Notes: a model not told the origin generated them from the sequence alone. A stretch of DNA of 18,845 bases from CAYPTY01 sp965659005 (GCA_965659005.1 CBFHVG010000120.1:1-18845), one strand, 5' to 3'. Counted from the first letter of the stretch, positions 1 through 6,770 are shown. Made by a program: numbers and translations.

Positions 1-495
1 CAAACCTATCAGGCCCTCAATGGTCATAAGGGTGAGGTTAAACTTACCACCTATCAGCATATAACTGAAAACGATCAACGATTGTTTGGCTTCTATACTA
101 AATCTGAAATGGATCTTTTTGAGAAGTTAATAACCGTAAAAGGAGTTGGGCCAAAACTTGGGCTTACAATTCTATCTGGTTTGTCTGCAGATGAAATTAT
201 CCATTCCATCTCCACAGGCAATGTGGCGCTACTTTCAAAAATTCCTGGAATAGGTAAAAAATCTGCCGAGCGACTCATACTTGAGCTTCGTGATAAAATG
301 GCCATGTTAAGCTCAGGGGCAGACCCTAGTGGGCTGGTAAAAACCATTGGTTTTAAAGAAGAGGCCATATCTGCCCTGGTTTCATTAGGATATAAAAGCA
401 AGGATGCTGAGCAAGCTGTTCAGCAGGTTGTAGCCGATGGCGCAGAAGAGGTTTCCCTCATAATTAAGCAGGCACTCTCTCTTCTGAATAGGTAA
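1..495 (+). CDS. ruvA: Holliday junction branch migration subunit RuvA (5' end missing)
   Basis: The reading frame is open from the first base, so the gene begins upstream of the window; 164 residues are visible of a family that is usually about 190-205. RuvA binds four-way Holliday junctions as a tetramer and loads the RuvB motor for branch migration in recombinational repair. The visible part begins near the end of the N-terminal OB-fold domain. It then carries two helix-hairpin-helix motifs: 'VKGVGPKLGLTIL' and 'IPGIGKKSAERLI', with the phrase LFGFYTKSEMDLFEKL just before the first, typical of RuvA. The last 50 or so residues form the small C-terminal domain that contacts RuvB ('EEAISALVSLGYKSKDAEQAV'). 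The next gene starts 86 bases downstream on the same strand. No terminator hairpin was seen between them, so readthrough is possible. Confidence 0.97.
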   Translation, partial: QTYQALNGHKGEVKLTTYQHITENDQRLFGFYTKSEMDLFEKLITVKGVGPKLGLTILSGLSADEIIHSISTGNVALLSKIPGIGKKSAERLILELRDKMAMLSSGADPSGLVKTIGFKEEAISALVSLGYKSKDAEQAVQQVVADGAEEVSLIIKQALSLLNR

Positions 496-533
496 CAATA
501 TCTTAATCCCTTTACCTGTATATTATCAGTGGA

Positions 534-561
534 TTGTGTTAGTATGAATCAGGTTGATAAT
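534..561 (+). promoter_or_regulatory. Possible promoter for the two-component/manC operon
   Basis: TTGTGT (534-539) and GATAAT (556-561) are separated by 16 bp, resembling a sigma-70 type -35/-10 pair, 20 bases before the GTG start at 582. The transcript leader would be very short. Bacteroidota-like bacteria often use a different -7/-33 consensus, so this is a weak visual call. Confidence 0.25.
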
Positions 562-581
562 CAAACAAATTTTCTATTACC

Positions 582-1259
582 GTGGCTAAGCAAACAATAT
601 TAGTAGTTGATGATGAAAAGGACCTTCTGGACCTTATTGAATATAATCTTAAGAAAGAGGGATTCGATGTACTGAAAGCAGAAGATGGACAAATGGGCAT
701 TGAGCTGGCAAGAGAGAAGAAGCCTAATCTTGTGCTTTTAGACATTATGATGCCAAAAATGGATGGGCTGGAAGTTTGTGATTTAATGCGTGCTGATAAA
801 GACCTGAGGTCTATTCCAATCATCTTCCTAACGGCAAGGTCTGATGAAAAAACTGAAGTTGAAGGCCTGGACAAGGGTGGTGATGATTACATTACTAAAC
901 CCATCAGCACCACAAAGCTGATCTCGAGAATTAAGGCGGTACTGAGAAGGTTTTATGGAAATCAGGAAGTTGTTAACCAGCTTGATGTACATGATATCAG
1001 AATTGATAAGGATCGATACAACGTTACACGAGGGGATGAGGAATTCCAGTTACCAAGAAAAGAATTTGAGCTATTATTCTTTTTGGCAAGCCGCAAAGGG
1101 AAGGTAATGGACAGACAGACTCTTCTGAATCAGGTTTGGGGCGACAATATTTATGTTGTTGATAGAACCGTAGATGTCCACATAAGAAAAATCAGAGAGA
1201 AGTTAGGAGATCATTATATTGAAACGGTAAAAGGTGTTGGTTATCGTTTTAAAGAATGA
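582..1259 (+). CDS. PhoB/OmpR-family response regulator, GTG start
   Basis: A 225-residue two-domain DNA-binding response regulator. The receiver domain (about 1-120) has the acidic pocket D10/D11, the phospho-acceptor D54 in 'LLDIMMPKMDG', the switch T84 in 'FLTARS' and K106 in 'DYITKP'. The C-terminal half (about 130-225) is an OmpR-type winged helix with the recognisable 'LPRKEFELLFFLASRKGKV', 'VWGDNIYVVDRTVDVHIRK' and a final 'ETVKGVGYRFKE'. The start is GTG: stops at 555 and 558 lie just upstream in this frame, and the residues after the GTG match the usual 'AKQTILVVDDE' beginning. No Shine-Dalgarno is visible. It overlaps the kinase gene by ATGA, so the two are very likely a cognate pair. 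Overall similarity is closest to PhoB, but no Pho box, pst or phoU genes are in view, so the phosphate role is a guess and no symbol is given. Confidence 0.95.
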   Translation: MAKQTILVVDDEKDLLDLIEYNLKKEGFDVLKAEDGQMGIELAREKKPNLVLLDIMMPKMDGLEVCDLMRADKDLRSIPIIFLTARSDEKTEVEGLDKGGDDYITKPISTTKLISRIKAVLRRFYGNQEVVNQLDVHDIRIDKDRYNVTRGDEEFQLPRKEFELLFFLASRKGKVMDRQTLLNQVWGDNIYVVDRTVDVHIRKIREKLGDHYIETVKGVGYRFKE

Positions 1260-2350
1260 GTAAAAGCAAAAAGAAGTCCGGGCTCTACTTTCAGATTGGT
1301 CTTAGAATAGCCCTATATGCTTCCATACTATCGGCAATCTCTGTTTTTATAGTTTTATATTTCGTTTCAGAAACGGATATCAAAACAGACCTCTTCTTTT
1401 CCGGCCTTGTTCTGATACTGGTATTTATTCTTGTATATCTTACAGAGACTAGAATTCAGCAGAACCGGCTTCGGGTACTAAACCGGATAATTAAAAATAT
1501 AGCCCGAAAACGTTTTCAGGAATACGAAGACATAACCACCATTTATAACGATGAGGTTGATTATGTAATCCGGCAATCGATTCGTGCCAATAAAATGGTT
1601 GAAAAAGAAATTCAGCGATTAAACCAGATTGAGAATTATCGCAAAGAGTTTATTGGTGACATATCGCATGAACTGAAAACCCCCATATTTGCTATTCAGG
1701 GCTTTATTGAAACTCTATTAAATGGCGCTCTTGAAGACCCGGAAGTAAATGAAGACTTCCTCAAAAAAGCCATGAGAAATGTAAACAGGCTCATTTTTCT
1801 GACCAAAGATCTTATGGAAATATCGAGGCTTGAGACGGGCGAAATGAAGTCTAATGTGGAAGAGGTGTTTCTGCATGATGTGATTGTAGATGTGATCGAA
1901 AGCTTAACCTATAAAGCACAACGCGATGATGTACGCATAGACTTTGAAGAATTTGATAAAAACATGCAGGTTTATGCCGATCGCAATCAGATAAAACAGG
2001 TGCTCATTAATCTTATAGAAAATGGCATTAAGTATAATTCTGCTGGTGGAAGGGTTAATGTTTCTGTGGAAGAGTATTTAAAAAATGAATCGAAGGTGAT
2101 CATCAAAGTAAAAGATAGCGGAATCGGAATTGATGATAAGGATATTGAAAGGGTAACCGAGCGCTTTTTCCGCGTCGACAAATCAAGGTCGCGTGAAAAA
2201 GGAGGAACAGGCCTCGGGCTTGCTATTGTAAAGCACATTTTGGAAGCTCATAACGAACATTTTTATGTAGAATCGAAAGTGAACGAAGGCTCAACGTTCA
2301 GTTTTACACTTAAAAAGGTAGAAATTTTTACCGAAGAGGAGAATAGATGA
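1256..2350 (+). CDS. Membrane-bound sensor histidine kinase (PhoR-like, no visible sensor domain)
   Basis: A 364-residue histidine kinase. Two hydrophobic segments at about 15-37 and 45-62 place the N-terminus in the inner membrane with only a handful of residues (around 'SETDIKTD') between them, so there is no periplasmic sensor domain. Residues about 65-125 look like a HAMP-type or coiled linker, and no PAS domain is evident, unlike classical PhoR. The dimerisation/phosphotransfer helix has H138 in 'FIGDISHELKTP'. The ATPase domain has an N box ('NLIENGIKYN', N257), G1 'DSGIGI' (288-293), F box 'ERFFRVD' and G2 'GGTGLGLAI'. Start and stop overlap the regulator upstream and the manC-like gene downstream by ATGA, implying translational coupling. 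It would phosphorylate the upstream regulator; the stimulus may be sensed through membrane state or a partner protein (inference). Confidence 0.94.
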   Translation: MSKSKKKSGLYFQIGLRIALYASILSAISVFIVLYFVSETDIKTDLFFSGLVLILVFILVYLTETRIQQNRLRVLNRIIKNIARKRFQEYEDITTIYNDEVDYVIRQSIRANKMVEKEIQRLNQIENYRKEFIGDISHELKTPIFAIQGFIETLLNGALEDPEVNEDFLKKAMRNVNRLIFLTKDLMEISRLETGEMKSNVEEVFLHDVIVDVIESLTYKAQRDDVRIDFEEFDKNMQVYADRNQIKQVLINLIENGIKYNSAGGRVNVSVEEYLKNESKVIIKVKDSGIGIDDKDIERVTERFFRVDKSRSREKGGTGLGLAIVKHILEAHNEHFYVESKVNEGSTFSFTLKKVEIFTEEENR

Positions 2351-3423
2351 TATATGCTGTAATTATGGCTGGCGGATCAGGTACACGATTCTGGCCAAAG
2401 AGCACACCGTCTATGCCAAAACAGTTTCTGAACTTGTTTGGTGAAAGAACGATGCTCCAGAATACCGTTGACCGGGTTTCGGAATTAATCCCCATCGAAA
2501 ATGTGATGGTGGTTACAAACGATAAATACGTTGATATAGTAAAAGATCAGCTGCCCGGCATCCCAGATGAAAATGTAATTGCAGAAGTTGTCGCAAAAAA
2601 TACTGCCCCCTGTGTAGCTATTGCGGCATCCATTCTTGCTGACAAAGATGATGATTCGGTAATGGTTGTTCTTCCTGCAGATCACCATATCACTAAACCC
2701 GAGAAGTTCATTGAATTTTTATCAAGCGCAGTTAAAAAAGCTCAAAATGATAACGCGCTGGTCACAATTGGTATAAAACCAGATAAACCTGAGACTGGTT
2801 ATGGCTATATCCATGCCGATGAATCTAGCACAGAAGTGCTTGAGGAGAAAGACGTGCTGGGCGTTCATGGCTTCAGAGAAAAACCGGATCTTGAAACAGC
2901 CAAAGAGTTTCTTGCCTCAGGTGATTTCTTCTGGAATAGCGGAATGTTTATCTGGAAAAGCTCGAATGTTATGAAATCCATAGAAGCGTTCTTGCCGGAT
3001 ATACATAAACTGACACAGGAAGCATCAGCTTCTGGTTATGGAAAAGATGCAATTGATCATTTCTATCGCTCATCCGAATCTATTTCCATTGATTATGGGA
3101 TTATGGAAAAAGCGAACAACGTTTTCGTTGTTCCTGGCGAATTTGGCTGGAATGATGTTGGAAGCTGGTCGGCTGCCTATGATTTATCGGACAAAGATGA
3201 GGCCGGAAACCATACAGCATCCTCCGATAACGTAATTGTAGACAGCTCCAATAACTATGTCTCTTTGGCTTCCGATAAAATGATTGCCCTGGTTGGGGTT
3301 AAGAACCTGACCATTGTTGAAACAGGCTCAGCTATTCTGGTCTGTGATATTGATAAAGCTCAAGACGTGAAAAAGGTTGTAGATAAGCTTAAGTCGGAAG
3401 AAGGCCTTAAAAAGTATCTATAA
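2347..3423 (+). CDS. manC: Mannose-1-phosphate guanylyltransferase (GDP-mannose pyrophosphorylase)
   Basis: A 358-residue nucleotidyltransferase making GDP-mannose from mannose-1-phosphate and GTP, the activated sugar for polysaccharide and glycan synthesis. Visible motifs are the nucleotide-binding 'AGGSGTRFWP' (8-17), 'PKQF' (24-27), 'LPADHHI' (109-115), 'GYGYI' (151-155), 'FREKP' (176-180), 'FWNSGMF' (195-201) and a late 'FGWNDVGSW'. The length matches the monofunctional enzyme; the roughly 110-residue phosphomannose-isomerase domain of bifunctional ManC/AlgA is absent. The start ATG overlaps the kinase stop (ATGA), so this sugar-nucleotide enzyme is the third gene of a two-component operon, which suggests that envelope or exopolysaccharide synthesis is linked to the signalling pair (inference). 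Its 3' end overlaps the convergent hydrolase gene by 6 nt. Related glucose or other NDP-sugar pyrophosphorylases are less likely given FWPKS and FREKP. Confidence 0.94.
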   Translation: MIYAVIMAGGSGTRFWPKSTPSMPKQFLNLFGERTMLQNTVDRVSELIPIENVMVVTNDKYVDIVKDQLPGIPDENVIAEVVAKNTAPCVAIAASILADKDDDSVMVVLPADHHITKPEKFIEFLSSAVKKAQNDNALVTIGIKPDKPETGYGYIHADESSTEVLEEKDVLGVHGFREKPDLETAKEFLASGDFFWNSGMFIWKSSNVMKSIEAFLPDIHKLTQEASASGYGKDAIDHFYRSSESISIDYGIMEKANNVFVVPGEFGWNDVGSWSAAYDLSDKDEAGNHTASSDNVIVDSSNNYVSLASDKMIALVGVKNLTIVETGSAILVCDIDKAQDVKKVVDKLKSEEGLKKYL

Positions 3424-4176
3424 GTCTATGACCATCTGGTCAAATGCCAGCCTCACATGCTTGGGCAGCTTGTTGTTGGTGCTCTCATGATCAACAGAAC
3501 CATTCATGTGAATGAGGTAGGTCATAGGAACCTCAAGCTCATTGGCAATTTCAACAGCTTGCGGGATAGTTAAATGTGTTGGGTGCTCTGGTTCCCAGCG
3601 CAGGCCGCTAATCACAAGTACCTTTGATCCTTTTATGAGCTCTTTTGTTTCAGAGGGGATGTCCTTCACATCAGTAAGGTAGCTCAGATCATTAATACGA
3701 TATCCAAATATTGGCAAATTGCCATGATAAACGGGTAATGGAGTAACCTTAACCGGTCCGAGTTCAATGCTTTCATTAATGGGGTTAATGTCTATTGAAG
3801 TAGAGCCAGGGTATTTTTTCTCTCCAAACATGTAATCGAAGCGCTTGTATAGAGACTCTGCACATGAGTGAGTGCAGTAAAGCGGTATCGAAGACTCCTG
3901 TTTATAGTTATATGCCCTTAAGTCATCTAAACCAGCAATGTGGTCCATATGCTCATGAGTGATTAGTACAGAATCAATATGGGGAATGGCTGCGCGAATA
4001 CTTTGTAATCTGAATTCTGGTCCTGCATCAATCAGGATAGAGAATCCATCAACTTCAACCCAGGCGCTACACCGGTACCGCTCATTTCTTGAGTCAGATG
4101 AGATTTTATCACGGTAGAACCCGCCGGCTATAGGCACGCCCATGGAGGTTCCGGTACCGAGAAATGTAAGCTTCAC
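3418..4176 (-). CDS. PhnP-like metallo-beta-lactamase-fold hydrolase, GTG start
   Basis: A 252-residue cytosolic metallo-beta-lactamase-fold protein. The metal site is complete in outline: 'THEHMDH' (H74, H76, D78, H79), H151 in 'PVYHGN', D169 in 'YLTDV', and a later H223. The start 'MKLTFLGTGTSMGVPI' and the segment 'GLRWEPEHPTHLTIPQA' are typical of the PhnP/LipB-neighbour group of phosphodiesterase-like enzymes. Family members cleave cyclic phosphodiesters or RNA-like substrates; the substrate here is unknown. The C-terminal segment 'YLIHMNGSVDHE' is shorter than the usual 'YLTHISH...H' block, so one expected histidine position is altered. The start is GTG, overlapping the upstream stop as GTGA, with GAGG about 7 nt upstream. 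It is the last gene of a three-gene minus-strand unit and converges on manC, overlapping it by 6 nt. Confidence 0.88.
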   Translation of the reverse strand: MKLTFLGTGTSMGVPIAGGFYRDKISSDSRNERYRCSAWVEVDGFSILIDAGPEFRLQSIRAAIPHIDSVLITHEHMDHIAGLDDLRAYNYKQESSIPLYCTHSCAESLYKRFDYMFGEKKYPGSTSIDINPINESIELGPVKVTPLPVYHGNLPIFGYRINDLSYLTDVKDIPSETKELIKGSKVLVISGLRWEPEHPTHLTIPQAVEIANELEVPMTYLIHMNGSVDHESTNNKLPKHVRLAFDQMVIDL

Positions 4177-4475
4177 GAGTCTTCCTCTTCAAGGATCTCT
4201 GTGCTATTGCTCAATGAATCAATCTGATCCCAGATTTTTTCAAGCTCTTTTCGAACTAGTGGCTTGATAAAAATTCCTTCTATATCCAGCTTACGGAGAA
4301 CCTTTGCAAGGGTAGCGACCTGAGATTCTTTTGGCTTATTCTTGTTGATAATAACGAGCTTCTGCCCTTCAATAAGGCAGTCATTTCCCCTGAATGTGCC
4401 TCTTTCATAACGTGTTCGATACCCTGTTTGTTCAAGAAGCTGTTCAAGCTCCAGCTGCAACTTGTCAATTTTCAA
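4173..4475 (-). CDS. Conserved-looking 100-aa protein of unknown function, TTG start
   Basis: I do not recognise a characterised family. The 100-residue product is soluble, with no signal or membrane segment. It opens with an amphipathic Leu/Glu-rich helix ('KLQLELEQLLEQTG'), followed by a likely beta segment ('YRTRYERGTFRGNDCLIEG', 'KLVIINKNKP'), a helical stretch ('QVATLAKVLRKLDIEGIFI') and an acidic tail ending EEEDS. No methionine codon occurs anywhere in the frame. The start must therefore be non-ATG: TTG at 4475, overlapping the beta-barrel gene stop as TTGA and preceded by GGAG with 7-nt spacing. It overlaps the hydrolase gene downstream as GTGA. The sandwich between two coupled genes, the matching ribosome site and the ordered composition argue that it is real. 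It could assist the downstream metallo-hydrolase, but that is only inference from context. Confidence 0.82.
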   Translation of the reverse strand: MKIDKLQLELEQLLEQTGYRTRYERGTFRGNDCLIEGQKLVIINKNKPKESQVATLAKVLRKLDIEGIFIKPLVRKELEKIWDQIDSLSNSTEILEEEDS

Positions 4476-5194
4476 AATGAAACTCCGATTGTAAATCTGT
4501 GTCCCACAAGATTGTAATCAAATCGGTTTTCTTCAATATCGAATCTTTGAAAGTTGTAAGTGTAGCCAATACTAATCGCTCTTCCTGGAAGAATTCCACC
4601 AATCATGAGATGGTTACGATTTTCAAGAGTATAGACCTGACCGCCGAAAAAACCACCAGCAGCTACTGAAAAACCATAGGAAGGAATTACACTTGAGGCC
4701 AATCTGATTTCAGGGCCGAAGCGGAGTTCTAAAAAGGGGCCGATGCCCGCCGCCAGAGTAGATTGCTGGAAATCATCTCCAACCTGACTATCCTGAACGG
4801 TTGTTAGTTCTGTTGAAAGCTGAAAAGGGACCCTGAAAGAAATTCGTCTTTTTTCAATGAGACGAATCGGGGCTCTCAAATGTACTCCAAGATTGAAAAA
4901 TGAGCGGTCATCAAGACCAGTTGCCCTGCCCGCAAAGCCCATTCCCACAGCAAAAGATTGGCTTTCTACTGCAAGTCTAAAAACAGGGTCGCTAAAAGAT
5001 AAGTCAGTATCAGGGCCAAATGGTAGAGTTTCTCCCTGAAATTCAAAGTCCATTGGTTCAAATCCCGCACTAATAAAAGTACTGAATGTTGTAGGCTGAT
5101 TGCGGGTAAATTCATCCGCTGAAAACATTTGGGCTCTGGAATAGCCTGGCAGTAAAAGCAAAAATGTAAAGCACAGAAAGAGAAACGATTTCAT
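4472..5194 (-). CDS. Exported protein, probable outer-membrane beta-barrel
   Basis: A 240-residue protein with a clear Sec signal peptide (about 1-21: Lys, a hydrophobic run 'FLFLCFTFLLLLPG', then S-R-A-Q). The mature part alternates polar and aromatic or hydrophobic residues in many short segments: 'FSTFISAGFEPMDFEFQG', 'FFNLGVHLRAPIRLI', 'ISFRVPFQLSTEL', 'GPFLELRFGPEIRLASSVI', 'AISIGYTYNFQRFDI'. It ends in 'HRFTIGVSF', a terminal Phe of the kind recognised by the BAM machinery. Together these suggest a small outer-membrane beta-barrel of perhaps eight to ten strands. No named family is recognised, and transport, adhesion and structural roles are all open. It is the first gene of the three-gene minus-strand unit, with its stop overlapping the next start (TTGA). 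No Shine-Dalgarno or convincing promoter is seen upstream of the ATG. Confidence 0.85.
   Translation of the reverse strand: MKSFLFLCFTFLLLLPGYSRAQMFSADEFTRNQPTTFSTFISAGFEPMDFEFQGETLPFGPDTDLSFSDPVFRLAVESQSFAVGMGFAGRATGLDDRSFFNLGVHLRAPIRLIEKRRISFRVPFQLSTELTTVQDSQVGDDFQQSTLAAGIGPFLELRFGPEIRLASSVIPSYGFSVAAGGFFGGQVYTLENRNHLMIGGILPGRAISIGYTYNFQRFDIEENRFDYNLVGHRFTIGVSF
4483..4486 (-). promoter_or_regulatory. Ribosome binding site for the TTG-start 100-aa gene
   Basis: On the minus strand GGAG lies 7 nt before the TTG at 4475, inside the last codons of the beta-barrel gene. It decides the start because no ATG exists in that frame. Confidence 0.6.
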
Positions 5195-5430
5195 ATGGTT
5201 CGACGACGAATAAGATTTATATGAGATAACGCTGAAATTAGATTTTATTTCACTTAATGACTAGAAGATACCATTTAAACCTAATAAAGATTGTTTATCC
5301 AAAACCAGTTAAATCAACGGGATACAATAATTTTTCAAAAAAAATCAATTATTTCGGAACGCAAGTTGAATGCAAATCATTTATAAGGACAAGTATTTAC
5401 ATACATACATCCCATCACCATCCCGATATG
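5195..5430. other. Gene-free AT-rich spacer, possibly encoding a small plus-strand RNA
   Basis: This stretch between the beta-barrel gene and the terminator at 5431 holds no recognisable protein gene. A 69-codon frame crosses it and continues through the terminator, and its sequence looks like unselected DNA. An AT-rich imperfect inverted repeat (AATAATT ... AATTATT, about 5326-5354) and a TACAAT box at 5323-5328 without a convincing -35 partner are the only other structures. The strong plus-strand terminator at its right edge suggests something is transcribed from here on the plus strand. Confidence 0.3.
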
Positions 5431-5460
5431 AAGGTCATGACTGAAATCATGACCTTTTTT
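5431..5460 (+). terminator. Strong intrinsic terminator (plus strand) with no assigned gene
   Basis: AAGGTCATGA (5431-5440) pairs perfectly with TCATGACCTT (5447-5456) around a 6-nt CTGAAA loop, and six consecutive T (5455-5460) follow. The T-run is on the plus strand only; read on the minus strand, after apaG, the hairpin has no U-tract. The nearest genes on both sides are on the minus strand, so no annotated gene uses this terminator in its proper direction. It might partly act on apaG transcripts as a weak hairpin. Confidence 0.85.
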
Positions 5461-5462
5461 AT

Positions 5463-5855
5463 TTAATTAAGCAGATGAGAGATCAAATCGAACTTAGGGA
5501 TCTGAACTTTTCTTGACTCGCCATTATCCAGCTCGATGATATAATGACCTTTCATGCTCCCTTTATATCCTTTCAATAAACAGTAGCTATTATAAGTATA
5601 GGTTGCCCCGGGCTCGATTACTGGCTTCTCCCCAACTACTCCCTCGCCATCAACAACAAGGTGGCTTCCATTTTCATCATATATATCCCAATGGCGAGCA
5701 ACAACCTGAATGTCCTGATCTCCGTGATTAGAAATAGAAATATTGTAAGTGAAGATATGCTTCTGATTCATAATATCGGATTGGCTTTCCTCATAACTTG
5801 GAAAAACATCAACCTGGATATTGTCGGTAATAGCAGTGTAAATGAGTGTGTGCAT
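5463..5855 (-). CDS. apaG: ApaG-domain protein
   Basis: A 130-residue single-domain ApaG (DUF525) protein of the usual 125-130 residue length. The domain is a small immunoglobulin/fibronectin-like beta sandwich. Diagnostic segments are 'YNISISNHGDQDIQVVARHW', 'DGEGVVGEKPVIEPGATYTY', 'YNSYCLLKGYKGSMKGHY' and the closing 'VQIPKFDL'. No enzyme activity is visible. In proteobacteria apaG is linked to apaH and ksgA and to Co2+/Mg2+ efflux phenotypes, but its biochemical role is unclear, and neither apaH nor ksgA is present here. The product lacks a signal peptide and is predicted cytosolic. Its stop codon is 2 bp from the T-run of the opposite-strand terminator. It is followed on the same strand by the beta-barrel gene after about 270 bases, too far to assume an operon. 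Confidence 0.95.
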   Translation of the reverse strand: MHTLIYTAITDNIQVDVFPSYEESQSDIMNQKHIFTYNISISNHGDQDIQVVARHWDIYDENGSHLVVDGEGVVGEKPVIEPGATYTYNSYCLLKGYKGSMKGHYIIELDNGESRKVQIPKFDLISHLLN

Positions 5856-5899
5856 CTTGGATTATAGAAAAATATAAGGGGAATGAATAAGGTTAAATT

Positions 5900-5907
5900 T
5901 ATATTTG
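5900..5907 (+). promoter_or_regulatory. Possible Bacteroidota-type -7 promoter element upstream of the peroxidase gene
   Basis: TATATTTG matches the TAnnTTTG -7 consensus described for Bacteroidota housekeeping promoters and lies 34 bases before the ATG at 5942. No convincing -33 TTTG partner is seen, and use of this consensus depends on the organism's phylum. Confidence 0.35.
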
Positions 5908-5941
5908 GTGATGTACAGTTAAAAGCATCTAACATAATAAT

Positions 5942-6481
5942 ATGAAAATACTGATCAGTATAATTCTCGCTTTATTAATAGCACCATCTACGAATATGAA
6001 TGATAGCATTTATGACTTCCCCCTAAAAAGTATTGATGGAGAAGCTTTTTCTTTAGAGGAATACAAAGGAAAGGTCATTCTCATTGTTAACGTTGCATCC
6101 AAGTGCGGATACACACCACAATATGAAGGCCTTCAGTCTTTATACGAAAAATATGGTGAGGACGGTTTGGTTGTAATTGGATTTCCTGCAAACAACTTTG
6201 CAGGACAAGAGCCGGGGTCAAATGAGGACATCAAACAATTCTGTAAGAAGAACTTTGGGGTAACATTTCCCCTTTCTTCCAAAGTATCTGTCAAAGGTGA
6301 TGATCAAGCCGCAATTTTTGAGTATTTGACAAAGACAGAGAATCAGGATTTCACAGGAGATATTAAATGGAATTTTGAGAAATTTCTCATAGACAGAGAA
6401 GGAAAGCTGCAAAGAAGGTTCAGATCGTCAGTAAAACCCGAGAGCAGAAAGATGAGAAAAGCTTTAGAAGCAGTACTATAA
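5942..6481 (+). CDS. Glutathione peroxidase family thiol peroxidase (Cys type)
   Basis: A 179-residue thioredoxin-fold peroxidase that reduces hydrogen or organic peroxides. Active-site residues are visible: peroxidatic C55 in 'NVASKCGYTPQY', Q89 in 'FPANNFAGQEP', and W143/N144 in 'IKWNFEKFLID'. C101 in 'QFCKKNFGVTFP' fits the resolving cysteine of thioredoxin-dependent bacterial GPx enzymes, so despite the family name it probably uses thioredoxin and not glutathione. The N-terminal 15-18 residues are hydrophobic ('ILISIILALLIAPS') with no strong cleavage site, so export to the periplasm or a membrane-anchored N-terminus is likely; a typical cytosolic BtuE-like enzyme starts close to 'IYDFPLKSIDG'. 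The start ATG is the only reasonable one. tRNA-Asp follows 63 bases downstream on the same strand without an intervening terminator. Confidence 0.94.
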   Translation: MKILISIILALLIAPSTNMNDSIYDFPLKSIDGEAFSLEEYKGKVILIVNVASKCGYTPQYEGLQSLYEKYGEDGLVVIGFPANNFAGQEPGSNEDIKQFCKKNFGVTFPLSSKVSVKGDDQAAIFEYLTKTENQDFTGDIKWNFEKFLIDREGKLQRRFRSSVKPESRKMRKALEAVL

Positions 6482-6544
6482 AAAGTTAAATCTTATGTTG
6501 ACTTCCATTTAGGGGTGTCCGTATATTTGGAGTCTTTCCAAAAT

Positions 6545-6618
6545 GGTCCGGTAGTTCAGTTGGTTAGAACGCCTGCCTGTCACGCAGGAGGTCGAGGGTT
6601 CGAGTCCCTTCCGGATCG
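6545..6618 (+). tRNA. tRNA-Asp (anticodon GTC)
   Basis: A complete 74-nt cloverleaf. The acceptor GGTCCGG pairs with CCGGATC (one G-U pair at position 2-71), the D stem is GTTC/GAAC with an AGTTGGTTA loop, the anticodon stem CCTGC/GCAGG encloses CTGTCAC (anticodon GTC), and the T stem GAGGG/CCCTT encloses TTCGAGT. The discriminator base is G, as needed for aspartate identity. The 3' CCA is not encoded (GCAA follows), so CCA must be added by tRNA nucleotidyltransferase. A strong terminator follows after 12 nt. Confidence 0.97.
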
Positions 6619-6630
6619 CAACATAAATTT

Positions 6631-6668
6631 AAAGCCTTTGTTTCTGACAGAAATGAAGGCTTTTTTTT
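6631..6668 (+). terminator. Intrinsic terminator after tRNA-Asp
   Basis: A 15-bp stem (6631-6645 with 6649-6663, including two G-U pairs) closes on a 3-nt GAC loop and runs into eight T (6661-6668). It ends the tRNA-Asp transcript and probably the upstream peroxidase transcript too. Confidence 0.92.
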
Positions 6669-6770
6669 GGGCTTAAACACTTTTTACGTTCTTGAATTAT
6701 AAAAAATAGCGTCAAGGGCTCCATTCATATATATTGACGGTTCACTTTTTTATGAACTCAATCAACACTT

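Noticed and set aside
5294..5302. A DnaA-box-like TTATCCAAA
   Set aside because: It is a single imperfect match with no cluster of further boxes or AT-rich unwinding region identified, so it does not support an origin here.
5401..5416. Short ACAT tandem repeat (about three units)
   Set aside because: It is too short to be a meaningful satellite or phase-variation tract.
5257..5466. A 69-codon plus-strand frame between the beta-barrel gene and apaG
   Set aside because: It reads straight through a strong terminator and into the 3' end of apaG, has no ribosome site, and its composition resembles untranslated AT-rich DNA.
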